From Phaeoceros laevis (lineage: Eukaryota; Anthocerotophyta; Anthocerotopsida; Notothyladales): a DNA stretch of 38,030 bases. Below are positions 20,936 through 30,799 of the stretch, piece by piece. The stretch covers positions 109,460-147,489 of the forward strand of contig JBNGIQ010008344.1 of assembly GCA_049999765.1 (NCBI GenBank), in the 5' to 3' direction. The first letter of the stretch is position 1. The number at the start of each line of letters is the position of its first letter. A program made the translations under genes and the position numbers. The notes under the pieces were generated by a model. The model searched no databases and was not told the DNA's origin. It was given only the letters and a program-made list of their open reading frames with translations.

Positions 20936-22936
20936 ATGGATTGCCCAGGATATTCCCCCGACAGCAACAGGGGGGAAGAGGAAGGGGTGTTGCTGTACTA
21001 CAAGTTTGTTCCCCTTCCAGACCCGGAGGCTGTGAAAGTATGGTTTCTGTCGTTATGCAGCAACCTTCATCTGGTCGGACGTATCCGGGTTGCGTGTAAT
21101 GGTGTCAACGTGACCGTCGGAGGCAAGATGGTGGCTTTGAGATACCATACTGAGGCTGTAGCAGCTCATCCACTTTTTGACGGCATCGACTTCAAGCTGG
21201 CCTTGTGCACCAAGCAAGTGAACCGTCGAATTGCCTCTGAGTGTGGGTTCCATTCGCTGTCAGTAAGGATTGTGCAAGAGATCGTTACTTTAGGCGTCCA
21301 TCCTTCAGTGGAGCAGCCATCTATCTCCAATGCTGGATCACACGTCTCTCCCATGCAGTTTCACAAGATACTACAAGATGCTGCCATTGACTCAGGAGGA
21401 GGCGGTGCAACTCGGGAACAGCTTACAGCAGTGAAACACTGGCAGGACTCGGCGAACCATGAGGCTCCTTCCTCTGCACTCGTAGTCGTGGACGCAAGGA
21501 ACATCTACGAAACTAGCATTGGCAAGTTCTGCCCACCCTCAGGAGTGCCATGCTTAGACCCCATGATACGGCAGTACAGTGATTTACCTGAATGGATGGA
21601 CCAGAACGAGGACCGCCTTCGGGGCAAGCAAATTCTCATGTATTGCACTGGAGGCATCAGGTGCGAGATGGCATCTGCGTATCTTCGGGGCAAAGGAGAA
21701 GGTTTTCAGGACGTTTTACAGCTGTCAGGAGGCATCCAGAGATACTTGGAGGCATTCCCTGATGGTGGTTTCTTCAAGGGCAAGAATTTTGTGTTTGACC
21801 ACAGAATCTCTGTACCCAGTTTGGACAGTACGGTCGTTGGCTCCTGCTTGCGGTGTGCTGCAGCGTTTGATGACTATTCAACCAGGTTGAGATGCTCCTT
21901 CTGCCGGATGCTAGTTCTTGTGTGCAATGATTGCCACAATAAACACAGTTCCGGGGTCCAGCACGTCTGCGCACTGTGCCAGAAACAGAGGACTGACAGA
22001 AGCACCCCCATGCCGACAGCTGAGAACGGAAGAACTAGAAAATTTGGCCTGCCAGTTGAGCCATTATCATCGTTGACAGATGCGATTTTGCCGTCCCCCA
22101 CCAAGGGTCTTCTAGGAAAACCTATGTGTTTGCAGCAGACGCAGAAGTTGCGAATTTTGTGCCTACACGGGTTTAGACAAAGTGCCTCTAGTTTTAAGGG
22201 CAGGACAGCAGCCTTCAGGAAGAAGCTCAAGAGCATAGCTGACTTCACGTTTATAGATGCACCACATGAAGTCCCCTTTATTTGTCAACCACGGCATGAC
22301 ATTGAAGGTGGTGGTGCTGGAAAGGACGAGCTTGTGTCTCAAGATGCAGATGCAGTTCCTGGGCCATCGGGAAGAAAGTACGCATGGCTGGTAAGTCCAG
22401 AAAGCATGCAACAGCCGAACTCCTCAACCTTCCAGTCTTTGGGTGATCCACAGGAGGGCATTCTTCAAAGCATCTTCTTCGACCCCCTGCAATACAGGAC
22501 CCAGACTTCAGGGTGGGCAGAATCGTGGGACTTTCTTCAGAAAGTGTTCAGAGAACAAGGTCCCTTTGATGGTTTGCTAGGATTTTCTCAAGGGGCTGCC
22601 CTGGCAGCAGCTCTGTGCCCTCTTCGATGTACAGACTCTCATAAGCTGGTTAATTTCAGGTTTGTCATTTGCTGTTCAGGGTATCCATCTCAAGCACCTG
22701 AACATGCTGCCATGTCACCTGGGACCAGTTCCAGAGCCCTTTTCAACTGCCCGTCATTGCATGTGTTTGGGGGTGGAGATGGTCATGACAGGCAAATCAG
22801 TCCCTCTGAAAGCGAGCGGTTAGCATCATTTTTTGAACCAGGTTCCTCAGTGCTTATACGGCATGAGTTTGGGCACTTGATCCCCGCCCAACGAACCTAC
22901 ATACAGGGATACAAGGATTTCCTAGGCCGATTTTGA
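20936..22936 (+). CDS. STR6: TrhO/rhodanese - zinc module - FSH serine hydrolase fusion (STR6-like)
   Basis: This 666-aa intronless protein combines three parts. The N-terminal half matches the TrhO (UPF0176/YceA) family, which hydroxylates uridine 34 of tRNAs in bacteria: a ferredoxin-like part (YYKFVPLPDPEAVK, LVGRIRVACNGVNVTVGG), then a rhodanese domain with the active loop CTGGIRC (Cys237). Residues 304-348 hold paired cysteines (CLRC, CSFC, CNDC, CALC), a likely zinc-binding module also seen after the rhodanese domain in TrhO relatives. The C-terminal part is an FSH1/OVCA2-type serine hydrolase with LCLHGFRQSASSF (409-421), nucleophile Ser551 in GFSQGAA, an acid in GGGDGHD and His647 in EFGH. 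Arabidopsis has the same arrangement under the name rhodanese-like protein 6. The first ATG is used; the frame is open 18 codons further but without a Met. The substrates of both halves in plants are unknown. Confidence 0.93.
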   Translation: MDCPGYSPDSNRGEEEGVLLYYKFVPLPDPEAVKVWFLSLCSNLHLVGRIRVACNGVNVTVGGKMVALRYHTEAVAAHPLFDGIDFKLALCTKQVNRRIASECGFHSLSVRIVQEIVTLGVHPSVEQPSISNAGSHVSPMQFHKILQDAAIDSGGGGATREQLTAVKHWQDSANHEAPSSALVVVDARNIYETSIGKFCPPSGVPCLDPMIRQYSDLPEWMDQNEDRLRGKQILMYCTGGIRCEMASAYLRGKGEGFQDVLQLSGGIQRYLEAFPDGGFFKGKNFVFDHRISVPSLDSTVVGSCLRCAAAFDDYSTRLRCSFCRMLVLVCNDCHNKHSSGVQHVCALCQKQRTDRSTPMPTAENGRTRKFGLPVEPLSSLTDAILPSPTKGLLGKPMCLQQTQKLRILCLHGFRQSASSFKGRTAAFRKKLKSIADFTFIDAPHEVPFICQPRHDIEGGGAGKDELVSQDADAVPGPSGRKYAWLVSPESMQQPNSSTFQSLGDPQEGILQSIFFDPLQYRTQTSGWAESWDFLQKVFREQGPFDGLLGFSQGAALAAALCPLRCTDSHKLVNFRFVICCSGYPSQAPEHAAMSPGTSSRALFNCPSLHVFGGGDGHDRQISPSESERLASFFEPGSSVLIRHEFGHLIPAQRTYIQGYKDFLGRF

Positions 22937-23142
22937 AATGTTTGTATTCTCCAAACTCTGATATCTCATCCAAGTGTCATCTTGACAGAAGGGACCTAGT
23001 CTGATTCCTAATGCAAGACAACCACCTAGACCAGTGCATCCGTGACTGTCTTCTGTTGCTCAGCTGTGCTCATTCTGCAGCTGCACGGGTTTTCATATAG
23101 CAAAGTGACAGTCCTGATAAAAGTGAACGCACGCCCTAGCCT

Positions 23143-24010
23143 CTACAACAGCAGCCTACCAGCCAAGTACCAGGAATGAATGGCCAGGCCACCAAAGGCC
23201 AGAAGATTCGAAAGGGATGACAGTCCGTGAACCATGCCGAATTTTTTGTTCATCTTAGCCAGCGCAGGATTGCGCGTTGCAACTTCCAGGTTCTTTGATC
23301 GGCCAACCTCAGAACCAATGTCGTTCTCCCTCTCGATCTTATGTCTCTCCCGCATGAGCTGAAATGTAACCCATTTGCACAGTGTCAGCTGACCTCACCA
23401 ACAAAAGTAGCAGTCAAGTGCGTCTGGCCAAAAAGAGAAAAGTGCGCTAACCTTGATCGTGAGGGGCTGAAAGAAGAGCAAATTGAGCATGACGAAGAGA
23501 AGTGTGGAGGCCAAGGACCCCAGCTGCAACCTCTCCAGTCCACTTGCGGAGCTCCAAGGGTGTAAAGTCGCGAAAGCGGCGGTGCAAATGGCAGCACACA
23601 CGCCAACCATACTAAAGAACACAGGGAACATTTTGGCTTGAAGGTTGCCGAACTGATGCCGTGGCAAATTTCTGCAACCCACAGAGATGAGCCTCAATGA
23701 GGATCAGTGAATTCATGCACCTCTGGAATTACCTTGAAAGCAATCCCACACCAAAGCTGGCCAGCACAAGCCGGACATACTTGAACATGATGATCCCGCC
23801 GATGAATGTGACCCACAAGGAGGAGCCAAAGGCAGTCGCGAAGCTGAGAAGATGCGCTGCTCGCAGCATCACCAAGCCCAGCCCGGTTGATTCTACCTGT
23901 CCTGACAGACCTCCCGCATCCTTGAGCTTCAACGTCAAGGCTTCCGGAGAGAGCAGCAGCCCCACGGACAAGAAGGACAGCATCACCACAAACCTCGTGA
24001 TCCAAGCCAT
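23143..24010 (-). CDS. DUF4149 / TMEM205-like membrane protein
   Basis: This 237-aa integral membrane protein of the DUF4149 family (TMEM205-like) has unknown molecular function; in plants the domain sometimes occurs joined to LEA repeats, which are absent here. Exons in transcript order: 24010-23733, 23671-23452 and 23358-23143, with introns of 61 and 93 bases and consistent phases. Hydrophobic segments are WITRFVVMLSFLSVGLLL (a signal or first helix), LWVTFIGGIIMFKYV, FPVFFSMVGVCAAICTAAFA, LASTLLFVMLNLLFF and a last one near GGLAIHSWYLAGRLLL. The loop MRERHKIERE with NPALAKMNKKFGMVHGLSSL before the last helix is characteristic of the family. An in-frame TAA four codons upstream supports the ATG. 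It is divergent from TPR-SET gene A with 486 bases between starts. Confidence 0.9.
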
Positions 24011-24496
24011 CCTTTCGAGCAATTACGCTGCCCTGCAACCTCCACTGTGAGCAATGGACACTCCTGGGCCGCCTGCTCTCTCCTCTACTCCAGCCGAACG
24101 AATCTTGCAACCCTTCCGAGGCCGGTTGTGAGAAGTAGATGCTGCGCACACATATTGTCAACTCTCGTGGAAGCTGAGTCTAGTTTGAACCAGGGGTGGG
24201 ACACCTTCCAGGACCCTGAAGCAGCTCAACGATCGGGTCACCAGAACTGACCAGGCTCCGGTCACTTGCGCTCCAACTTCCGACCCGGCAGGTTCTCGAA
24301 TCCCTATCACCAAACAGGGTTTACCGCTCAAAAGGGCTGTCAAAGGTGGCGTAGCCGGCAAGCTTCAAGCGTAAGCCCGCCAGCTTGTATCCTGCCAGTT
24401 TGTCATCCCTCGCTCGGGAGCATCCGCTAGCGGGATCTCCCACCCTCGCAAGCTTCCTTCCAAGCCCTGATTTTTCTGTGCGCTGTGCTAAGAACA
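24011..24496. other. divergent spacer, DUF4149 gene and TPR-SET gene A
   Basis: No gene is seen. The part at 24357-24425 (CAAGCTTCAAGCG, CCCGCCAGCTTGT) is clearly repeated upstream of TPR-SET gene B at 27813-27875 and marks the left part of the segmental duplication. Confidence 0.7.
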
Positions 24497-26938
24497 ATGC
24501 CGCGCCAGGATCCTGTACATGTGGACGAGATTCTGGCCAGCAGACTCAATGCACGGGGCATCCGCTCTCGGGACATCTCCCGCAATTTGGACAAGGCTGG
24601 CCTCGTTCGGTGGCACAAAGCAGCGGAAGGCGAGTTTCAGAGGATGGTCCGAGGCTCTGTTTCGGCGCTTTTGTACAGGTTCATGGATCCTGAGAGGCCG
24701 GCAGCACCCATTGATAATTTGAAGAGGCTCAGGCTGAGTCAGCTCAACGAAAATGTGAGGAAGCAATCGGATAGGGTGTGCTTCCAGACAGAGCAGGTTT
24801 TCTATGGCAAATTCTGCGTCAATGCATTCAAGACGGTCGGCGTGCTGACAGTGCTGGAGGATGAGCATGGAGACGCAGTGCTTGTGGTGGTCGAAAATGC
24901 TGTTCCCACGACTGCAAGTGAGGACGAGGTTCGAGCACGATTCCCTAAAGGAATGCAGGTGGCCATCAGGGAACCAGTTTTCCGACAGCTGTGGACGGAC
25001 GGGACGGTTGGCTTGAATGTTGGCAACCCTGCCGACATCGTGCCAATTTATGAGAGCAACGATGCACAGTCGCGAAGGCTTCTGAGCGTAGGAAGAGAAG
25101 GACCACTGCAGTTTGCGGTGGCTTGCCGTAAGGAAGGGAACGAGCTCTTCGGTCGCAAGCTGTGGAATCGGGCTGCTGATGCCTACAAGCTTGGGACTGC
25201 CTTAGTGTTCAACAGCGGGCTGACGGAGCTGATGGAAGCCGAGAATGCCCGTGAGCTGGTGCCATTGAATGATCAGCTCACCCTGCTGTATTCTAACAGC
25301 TCAGAGGCAAACTTGAGGCTGCGAAGCTGCAAGGTGGCTTTGGAGGACGCGGAAAAATCGCTTGCCATCAAACCTAGCAATGCGAAAAGCCTAATGCGGA
25401 AGGCCAAGAGCTTGCACGGGTTACAACGGTATGAGGATGAGATTGCCTGCCTGGAGGCGCTGCGGTTGCTGCAATCACCAATTGCTCCGGAGGCGACTAT
25501 CATCGCTGGGATGGAAAGTGCAAGGATAGCTATGCGCCAGCGTTCAGGGATTTATGAGTTGGACGCCTTCTTTGAGAACCGCAAGCGCAGCCGGGACACA
25601 CCTGTGCCAGATTGTGTTCAATACGTTGGCCCTGTGGAACTGAGGATTGGCAGTGCAAATGGGAGGCGGGGACTGTTCGCAACCCGCCGCATCAAAGCAG
25701 GGGAGCTTTTGCTCGTGAGCAAGGCACTAGTCGTGGGACGACGGCCAAAGAGCGGGCCCGTGGTCTATCTGGCTGAGGCAGCTGGAGCCTTCGACGACAG
25801 TGCCGGCGATGCTCCACCAACTGTCCTGGAAGGATACGCCGCGGCATTTGACGAGTCCTTTTACAATGTGCTCGCCATGGCCATTGCCAGAGCTCAGGAG
25901 TCTGGACGGTTTGCTCACCAGCTGTACAGTTTGCAGGGCAGTCAGGGGAAGCAGGAGGTGCCTCCTCTGTCACTCTTCACAGAGGACTGGGAAGACGATG
26001 ACAACTATCCGAAGGTGAGTGTTGATGTCCGACGCATCCGCGAGATTGTTTGCACCAACCTTTTCCGCATGAATGGCACTGGTACTAGTACTGGCAGTGG
26101 AGACGTCGAGTTGCACAGTGATGCATGTTGTCTCCAGGGACTGGGTTCCTTCTTCAACCACTCCTGTTCTACAAATTGCAATTACGAGCAGGTGGGGGAC
26201 TTGATGTTCGTGAGTTCCACTCGTGACATACAGGCTGGGGCTGAGCTCACCATCAGCTACTTCAAGCTGTTTCACACGAACTTTTTCCGCAAAGTAAAGA
26301 TGCAAAGGCGCCATTTCCCCTTCCAATGTGACTGTCCTAGGTGCCTGCTCGAAGAGCAGGCATTCCAGGATGTTCCTGCTTTGGGAGCTTTGGCACTGAA
26401 ATACAATCAGAAATTTGAGCTCGAGGATGATCCCACAGATATGTCATTGAACGTATTCTCGTCCAGGAAACCTTCTCGTCCCCTTGTGGAATCTGCTGAA
26501 ATTGCATTCAAGGTGGAAGCGATCATGGAAGGCTGCCCAAGTTTCAGTCAGGAGCAGCGGGACTGGATTAGGTGCTCATTCGCCATCTCCTATCTGATTC
26601 CGTTCTTGGACTGGAAATCCTTTGGTCCATATTGGCAGCGCTTGGGGAACACCCCTGTCAGAGGCCGTGCCAAGGCTTTACCATTCGATGACGTGATCCG
26701 AGTGTTGCGTTCTGTTGAGCCTGGGTCGTCATTTATTCGAACCCTCTTCTGTTTGGGATACTGTGGTGAGATCCAGACTGGAGATGAGAACATCGATGCA
26801 GCCTCCGAGGCCTACTTCACTAAGCTGCTGGAGGGGTGGGTTGCTAGCAACTATAGGCCTGTCAGAGACGGGAGCATCCAGAAACTGTTCAACCTTGACC
26901 GTCCAGCTTCCGTCGAAACTTTCATTTCCGGAGTCTAA
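24497..26938 (+). CDS. TPR-SET domain protein A (putative lysine methyltransferase)
   Basis: This 813-aa intronless protein has a conserved N-terminal region of about 200 residues (GKFCVNAFKTVGVLTVLEDE, PKGMQVAIREPVFRQLW), a TPR helical stretch (about 205-348; ACRKEGNELFGRKLWNRAAD, SLAIKPSNAKSLMRKAKSLH) and a SMYD-like SET domain (about 381-590). SET signatures are RRGLFATRRIKAGELLL at the start, NHSCSTNCNYE near 553, GAELTISYF near 581 and the cysteine-rich post-SET CDCPRC near 611. Between the first SET strand and NHSC there is a long insertion, as in SMYD and related proteins. Such enzymes use S-adenosylmethionine to methylate protein lysines; the target is unknown. The ATG follows an in-frame stop by a few codons. 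It is a close paralogue of the gene at 27932, with similarity extending into 5' and 3' flanks. Confidence 0.9.
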   Translation: MPRQDPVHVDEILASRLNARGIRSRDISRNLDKAGLVRWHKAAEGEFQRMVRGSVSALLYRFMDPERPAAPIDNLKRLRLSQLNENVRKQSDRVCFQTEQVFYGKFCVNAFKTVGVLTVLEDEHGDAVLVVVENAVPTTASEDEVRARFPKGMQVAIREPVFRQLWTDGTVGLNVGNPADIVPIYESNDAQSRRLLSVGREGPLQFAVACRKEGNELFGRKLWNRAADAYKLGTALVFNSGLTELMEAENARELVPLNDQLTLLYSNSSEANLRLRSCKVALEDAEKSLAIKPSNAKSLMRKAKSLHGLQRYEDEIACLEALRLLQSPIAPEATIIAGMESARIAMRQRSGIYELDAFFENRKRSRDTPVPDCVQYVGPVELRIGSANGRRGLFATRRIKAGELLLVSKALVVGRRPKSGPVVYLAEAAGAFDDSAGDAPPTVLEGYAAAFDESFYNVLAMAIARAQESGRFAHQLYSLQGSQGKQEVPPLSLFTEDWEDDDNYPKVSVDVRRIREIVCTNLFRMNGTGTSTGSGDVELHSDACCLQGLGSFFNHSCSTNCNYEQVGDLMFVSSTRDIQAGAELTISYFKLFHTNFFRKVKMQRRHFPFQCDCPRCLLEEQAFQDVPALGALALKYNQKFELEDDPTDMSLNVFSSRKPSRPLVESAEIAFKVEAIMEGCPSFSQEQRDWIRCSFAISYLIPFLDWKSFGPYWQRLGNTPVRGRAKALPFDDVIRVLRSVEPGSSFIRTLFCLGYCGEIQTGDENIDAASEAYFTKLLEGWVASNYRPVRDGSIQKLFNLDRPASVETFISGV

Positions 26939-27931
26939 GGTGGCTTTCAAGGTTGCTTCTCCCTGGAGTATCTCCATCTTGTAACTTTCAAACGTTCTCA
27001 GACAAGGGACTTTCGTAGTTGGAATTGGGGTGATCGACAAAAGTGGCGCATTGCAGATCTGCGGGGTCAACCACAAGGAACCCCGGTGGTGGTTGTCTTT
27101 CATCCTAATCAAATGTTGAAATCACAGCAGGTTTCACATCTCTGGCCCCAAGTTCACGTCGAAAATAAGCTTGCAATTGCAGGACTGTGCATGCAGGTCT
27201 GTATTGTTGGCATCTGCCTGCCCCGGCCCTCTTCACCATCCACAACAGCACGCTGCCCTCGAGCATCCGCAACACCCTAACCCCACTTCGTCGTTAATTA
27301 GTGCGTAGTTTCCATTGCCTATTTGACAGACACAAAGCTCCAGAGTCCATACCTGTGTCCGAAAAAACAGAATATTTGAACTTCTCCCCTGCCTGCGTGT
27401 GGTCTGAACCAGGGACTAAACACCATCCAGAAGAATCATGGACCCGGGGTACCCGGGGGCGGGTCACGCTGACTCGTGAACGCAGACTCACGCTCACCAG
27501 GACAGAGTTAAGACCCCCCACACCGCCTCATAGCGCTCCGAGGCTATCAGGTGTTCACAGTGCCCTTAAACACGCGCTCCGGAGTTCAAGCGCAGTTGAG
27601 TCTCACGATGAGAGATGAGAGATGAGAGAGAGTGTGTCTTCCGAGGCGAGAGGGCCTGGTGTGAACGGCCTACCCCGTCAAACTATTGGAACTTAGGTCA
27701 ACACAGTCCGATGTGGGGGGCCCTTTTAGTCAAGTAGTGTCTAGACTATATCAGCAAACAGAACTACCGATACTAGAGATACATGTCTTGTTAGCATTTC
27801 AGGGTTGTAAGCTGGCAAGCTTCAAGCGTGAGCCCGCCAGCTTGTTTGCTGCCAGCTTGTCATTCCTAGCGCTCATCTTCTGGCTAGCTCCCGAGCTCGG
27901 AGCTCCTAAGCCAGCGAAGTTCCTCCAAAGC
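26939..27931. other. spacer between TPR-SET paralogues with DUF1295 remnant
   Basis: From left to right it holds a 3' flank shared with gene B (TATCTCCATCTTGTA matching CATCTCCATCTTGTA at 30516), the DUF1295 pseudogene, about 400 bases of unmatched sequence including a GATGAGA microsatellite near 27608, and the promoter block shared with gene A. Confidence 0.7.
27019..27382 (+). pseudogene. decayed fragment of DUF1295 reductase gene
   Basis: This stretch aligns by eye to 31303-31660 of the intact DUF1295 gene: the end of exon two (TGGAATTGGGGTGA, GGTGGTGGTTGTCTTTC), intron two, and the first part of exon three (GTTGGCATCTGCCTGCCCC, CCATCCACAACAGCACGCTG, GACACAAAGCTCCA). Exon one, most of exon two and the conserved RHPNYFGE part are missing, and the frame is broken. 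Because the intron is retained, it arose by DNA duplication and not by retroposition. Confidence 0.9.
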
Positions 27932-30340
27932 ATGGCGCAACCGGAGCCTGTGGACGAGGTTCTAGCCATGAGATTGGATGCACGGGGCATCCGCTCTCGC
28001 GAGGTCTCCCGCAATTTGGACAAGGCCGGTCTCATTCGCTGGCACCAAGCAGCTGAAGTCGAGTTCCGGAACATGGTGCGGGGTTCCAGCTCGACGTTCA
28101 TGCACATGTTCATGGATCCTGAGAGACCGGCAGCTCCTTTGGCAAGCTTGGAGAAGATTAGGCTCAGTGAGCTCAACGAGAATGTGAGGAAGCGTGAGAA
28201 CCGGGTGTGTTTCCAGACAAAGCAGGCAGTGTATGGCAAATTCTGTGTCCAGGCCTTCAAGACGGTCGGCTTGCTCACGGTGCTGGAGGATGAGCACGGA
28301 GATGCAATCCTTGTAGCGATAGACAATGCTGTCCCTACCACTGCAAGCGAGGAGGAGGTCCGGGCACGATTTCCCGAGGGAATGCAGGTGGCCATCAGGG
28401 AACCTGTGTTTAGACAGCTGTGGAAGGAGGGGACAGTCGGGTTGAGTGTTGCAAACCCTGCGGATATCGTGCCGGTCGGCGAGGGCATCCAGCAGCCCCT
28501 CAGACTCTTGGCAGTAGGAAAACAAGGTGGACCAGTTCAATTTGCGGAAGCCTGCCGTGCGGAAGGGAAGGAGCTCTTTGGTCGCAAGCTGTGGAAACAA
28601 GCTGCTCATGCCTACCAGCTTGGAATTACCGTAGTGGAAAGTGGGATGAGGCTGTTGATGAATGCCGGGATTGCCACTGCGCAGGACCTGGTGCCGTTAA
28701 ATGACGAGCTCACGCTGCTGTACTCTAACAGCTCAGAGGTGTGCTTGAGGCTGGGAAGCTACAAGGAAGCCTTGGAGAATGCAGAAAAGTCGCTCACCTT
28801 CAAGCCTGGCGATGAGAAGAGCGTGATGCGGAAGGCTAGGAGCTTGCACGGGTTGCAAAGGTATGAGGAGGTGATTGCCTGCCTGGAGGCGTTGGAGTTG
28901 CTACAGTCGCCAATTGTTTCGAAGGCGAGCATCACGGCTGGGATGGAAAATGCACGGACAGCTATGCGCCAGCGTTCAGGCATCTACGAGTTGGACGCCT
29001 ACTTCGAGAACAAGGATGCACCGATGCCAGACTGTGTTCAATTTGTTGGCCCTGTGGAACTGAAGTTCGGCAGTGCACATGGCAGGCGGGGACTGTTCGC
29101 AACCCGCAGCATCAAACCAGGGGAGCTTTTGGTTGTCAGCAAGGCACTGGCCGTGGGACAACGGCCCAAGGGCGGCCCGAGGATCTGGCTGACTGGAGGA
29201 TATCGAGCCTTTGACGATAGCCCCGGTGTTGCCCCACCTGTTGAGGAAGGATACGTCAAGGTTTTTGGTGAGTCCGCTCGGAATGCGGTAGCCCTTGCTA
29301 TTGCTAGGGCACATGAGTCTGGACGGTTTGCTCACCAGCTGTACAGTTTGCAAGGCTGTGAGGTGACGAATGAGGTACCTCCACTGTCACTCTTCACGGA
29401 GGAGTGGGAGGACGCTGTCAAGTATCCTGAGGTGGACATCAATGTGCGTCGGATTCGTGAGATCGTTCTCACAAACACTTTCCGCATGCATGCCACTGGT
29501 ACTGGAGAAGACACGTTGTCCAAAGATGTAATTTGTCTTCAAGGATTGGGTTCCTTCTTCAACCACTCTTGTGCCCCGAATTGCTACGACGAACATGTGG
29601 GAGACTTGATGTTCGTGAGTTCCACTCGTGACATACAAGCAGGGGATGAGCTCACAATCAGCTACTTCAAGCTGTTTCACACCATCTTTTACCGCAGGGT
29701 GAGGATGGAGAGGCGACACTTTCCCTTCCACTGTGAGTGTCCGAGGTGCCAGTTTGAAGATCAAGCATTTAGAAATGTTCCTGCGTTGGGAGCTTTGGGC
29801 CTTCAGTTCAACAAGGACTTCGAGCCGGAGAAGGATCCCTCAGACTTTGAAGGAGCGTCGTTCTTAAATCCACCTCGTCCCCTGGTACACTCGGCTGAGC
29901 TTGCATTCAAGCTGGAGGCCATCCTGAAGGACTGCCCAGCTTTCAGTGGGGAGCAGAAGGATTGGATTCGATGTTCCTTTGCTATGTGCTACCTGGTTCC
30001 GTTCTTGGACAGGCGATTGTTTGGTCGAAATTTCCAGGTCTTGGGGAACATCCCTACCAGAAGTTGTTCCAGGGCCTTGTCACTGGATGAGGTGATCCGA
30101 GCGCTCAGTTCGGTCGATCCTGGGCCGTCAGGCGTTTTAGCCTTTCTCGCCATGGGATGGCGTGGTGAGCTTCAAACTGAAGAGGAGGATATCTATTCCA
30201 TTAGGCTGCTGGAGGGCTTGGCTGCCAACACCTATCGGCCCGTCAAACACGAGAGTTTTCAGAAGCTGTTGAAGTTTCAGAAGCTGTTGAAGCGTAAGAG
30301 TTTTTTGGGGTCTTTTGCAAATTTCTTTCCAGGAGTCTAG
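27932..30340 (+). CDS. TPR-SET domain protein B (paralogue of protein A)
   Basis: This 802-aa intronless sister of the gene at 24497 aligns along its full length. The N-terminal region carries GKFCVQAFKTVGLLTVLEDE, the TPR stretch starts about residue 203 (ACRAEGKELFGRKLWKQAAH), and SET starts about 373 with NHSCAPNCYDE near 544, GDELTISYF near 572 and post-SET CECPRC near 600. All visible SET signatures are intact, so both copies may be active. Differences include a shorter linker before SET (ENKDAPMPDC against ENRKRSRDTPVPDC), loss of the Ser/Thr/Gly-rich insertion before NHSC, and a C-terminal tail with a repeated FQKLLK. The frame is open upstream to 27686, but the first Met is the one chosen, and the upstream part matches non-coding sequence of gene A. 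The target is unknown. Confidence 0.9.
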   Translation: MAQPEPVDEVLAMRLDARGIRSREVSRNLDKAGLIRWHQAAEVEFRNMVRGSSSTFMHMFMDPERPAAPLASLEKIRLSELNENVRKRENRVCFQTKQAVYGKFCVQAFKTVGLLTVLEDEHGDAILVAIDNAVPTTASEEEVRARFPEGMQVAIREPVFRQLWKEGTVGLSVANPADIVPVGEGIQQPLRLLAVGKQGGPVQFAEACRAEGKELFGRKLWKQAAHAYQLGITVVESGMRLLMNAGIATAQDLVPLNDELTLLYSNSSEVCLRLGSYKEALENAEKSLTFKPGDEKSVMRKARSLHGLQRYEEVIACLEALELLQSPIVSKASITAGMENARTAMRQRSGIYELDAYFENKDAPMPDCVQFVGPVELKFGSAHGRRGLFATRSIKPGELLVVSKALAVGQRPKGGPRIWLTGGYRAFDDSPGVAPPVEEGYVKVFGESARNAVALAIARAHESGRFAHQLYSLQGCEVTNEVPPLSLFTEEWEDAVKYPEVDINVRRIREIVLTNTFRMHATGTGEDTLSKDVICLQGLGSFFNHSCAPNCYDEHVGDLMFVSSTRDIQAGDELTISYFKLFHTIFYRRVRMERRHFPFHCECPRCQFEDQAFRNVPALGALGLQFNKDFEPEKDPSDFEGASFLNPPRPLVHSAELAFKLEAILKDCPAFSGEQKDWIRCSFAMCYLVPFLDRRLFGRNFQVLGNIPTRSCSRALSLDEVIRALSSVDPGPSGVLAFLAMGWRGELQTEEEDIYSIRLLEGLAANTYRPVKHESFQKLLKFQKLLKRKSFLGSFANFFPGV

Positions 30341-30799
30341 GTTTGCGATTCTCAGTGAATTCGTAGTTGCAGTATCCCAGTTATTCCAGTTATGGAGCTC
30401 AAGCACTGTCTTCGTTCTGCACCAATATGTGGAATCGGCGGACTTCATATTCCAGTGTGATTCTGCTGTTCGTCAGAACCTGTATCGTCATTCAAGGCTG
30501 ATTCTGCCATGGAGCATCTCCATCTTGTATTTCCTCTAGAGCCCCAAAGAGTTTTCAGATAAGGAACATATTGAGCTAGTATGCTTTCAAACCGAATACA
30601 GGATAGATGCGAGACTAGACCTGTGCATCTGTACGAACTCTGCTCGGAGATCCATGTAGCTGCAGAGGTAGTCTAACAGAATTCCGGCCACCACAGCTGG
30701 GCAAGCGCATGACGGATTGGAAGATGTGCTCGTCATGTCGTACATGAGAACGCTTGCTTCCTCTGCAAGACATCGAGTTTTGTCGAATTAGGGCAAATC
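30341..30799. other. spacer before DUF1295 gene
   Basis: This is the 3' flank of TPR-SET B, part of which matches the 3' flank of copy A (TGGAGCATCTCCATCTTG at 30512, TTTTCAGATAAGGAA at 30551), followed by the DUF1295 promoter region. No gene is seen. Confidence 0.6.

Noticed and set aside
27686-27931. N-terminal extension of TPR-SET protein B
   Set aside because: There is no ATG in the extension, and part of it matches non-coding upstream sequence of gene A.
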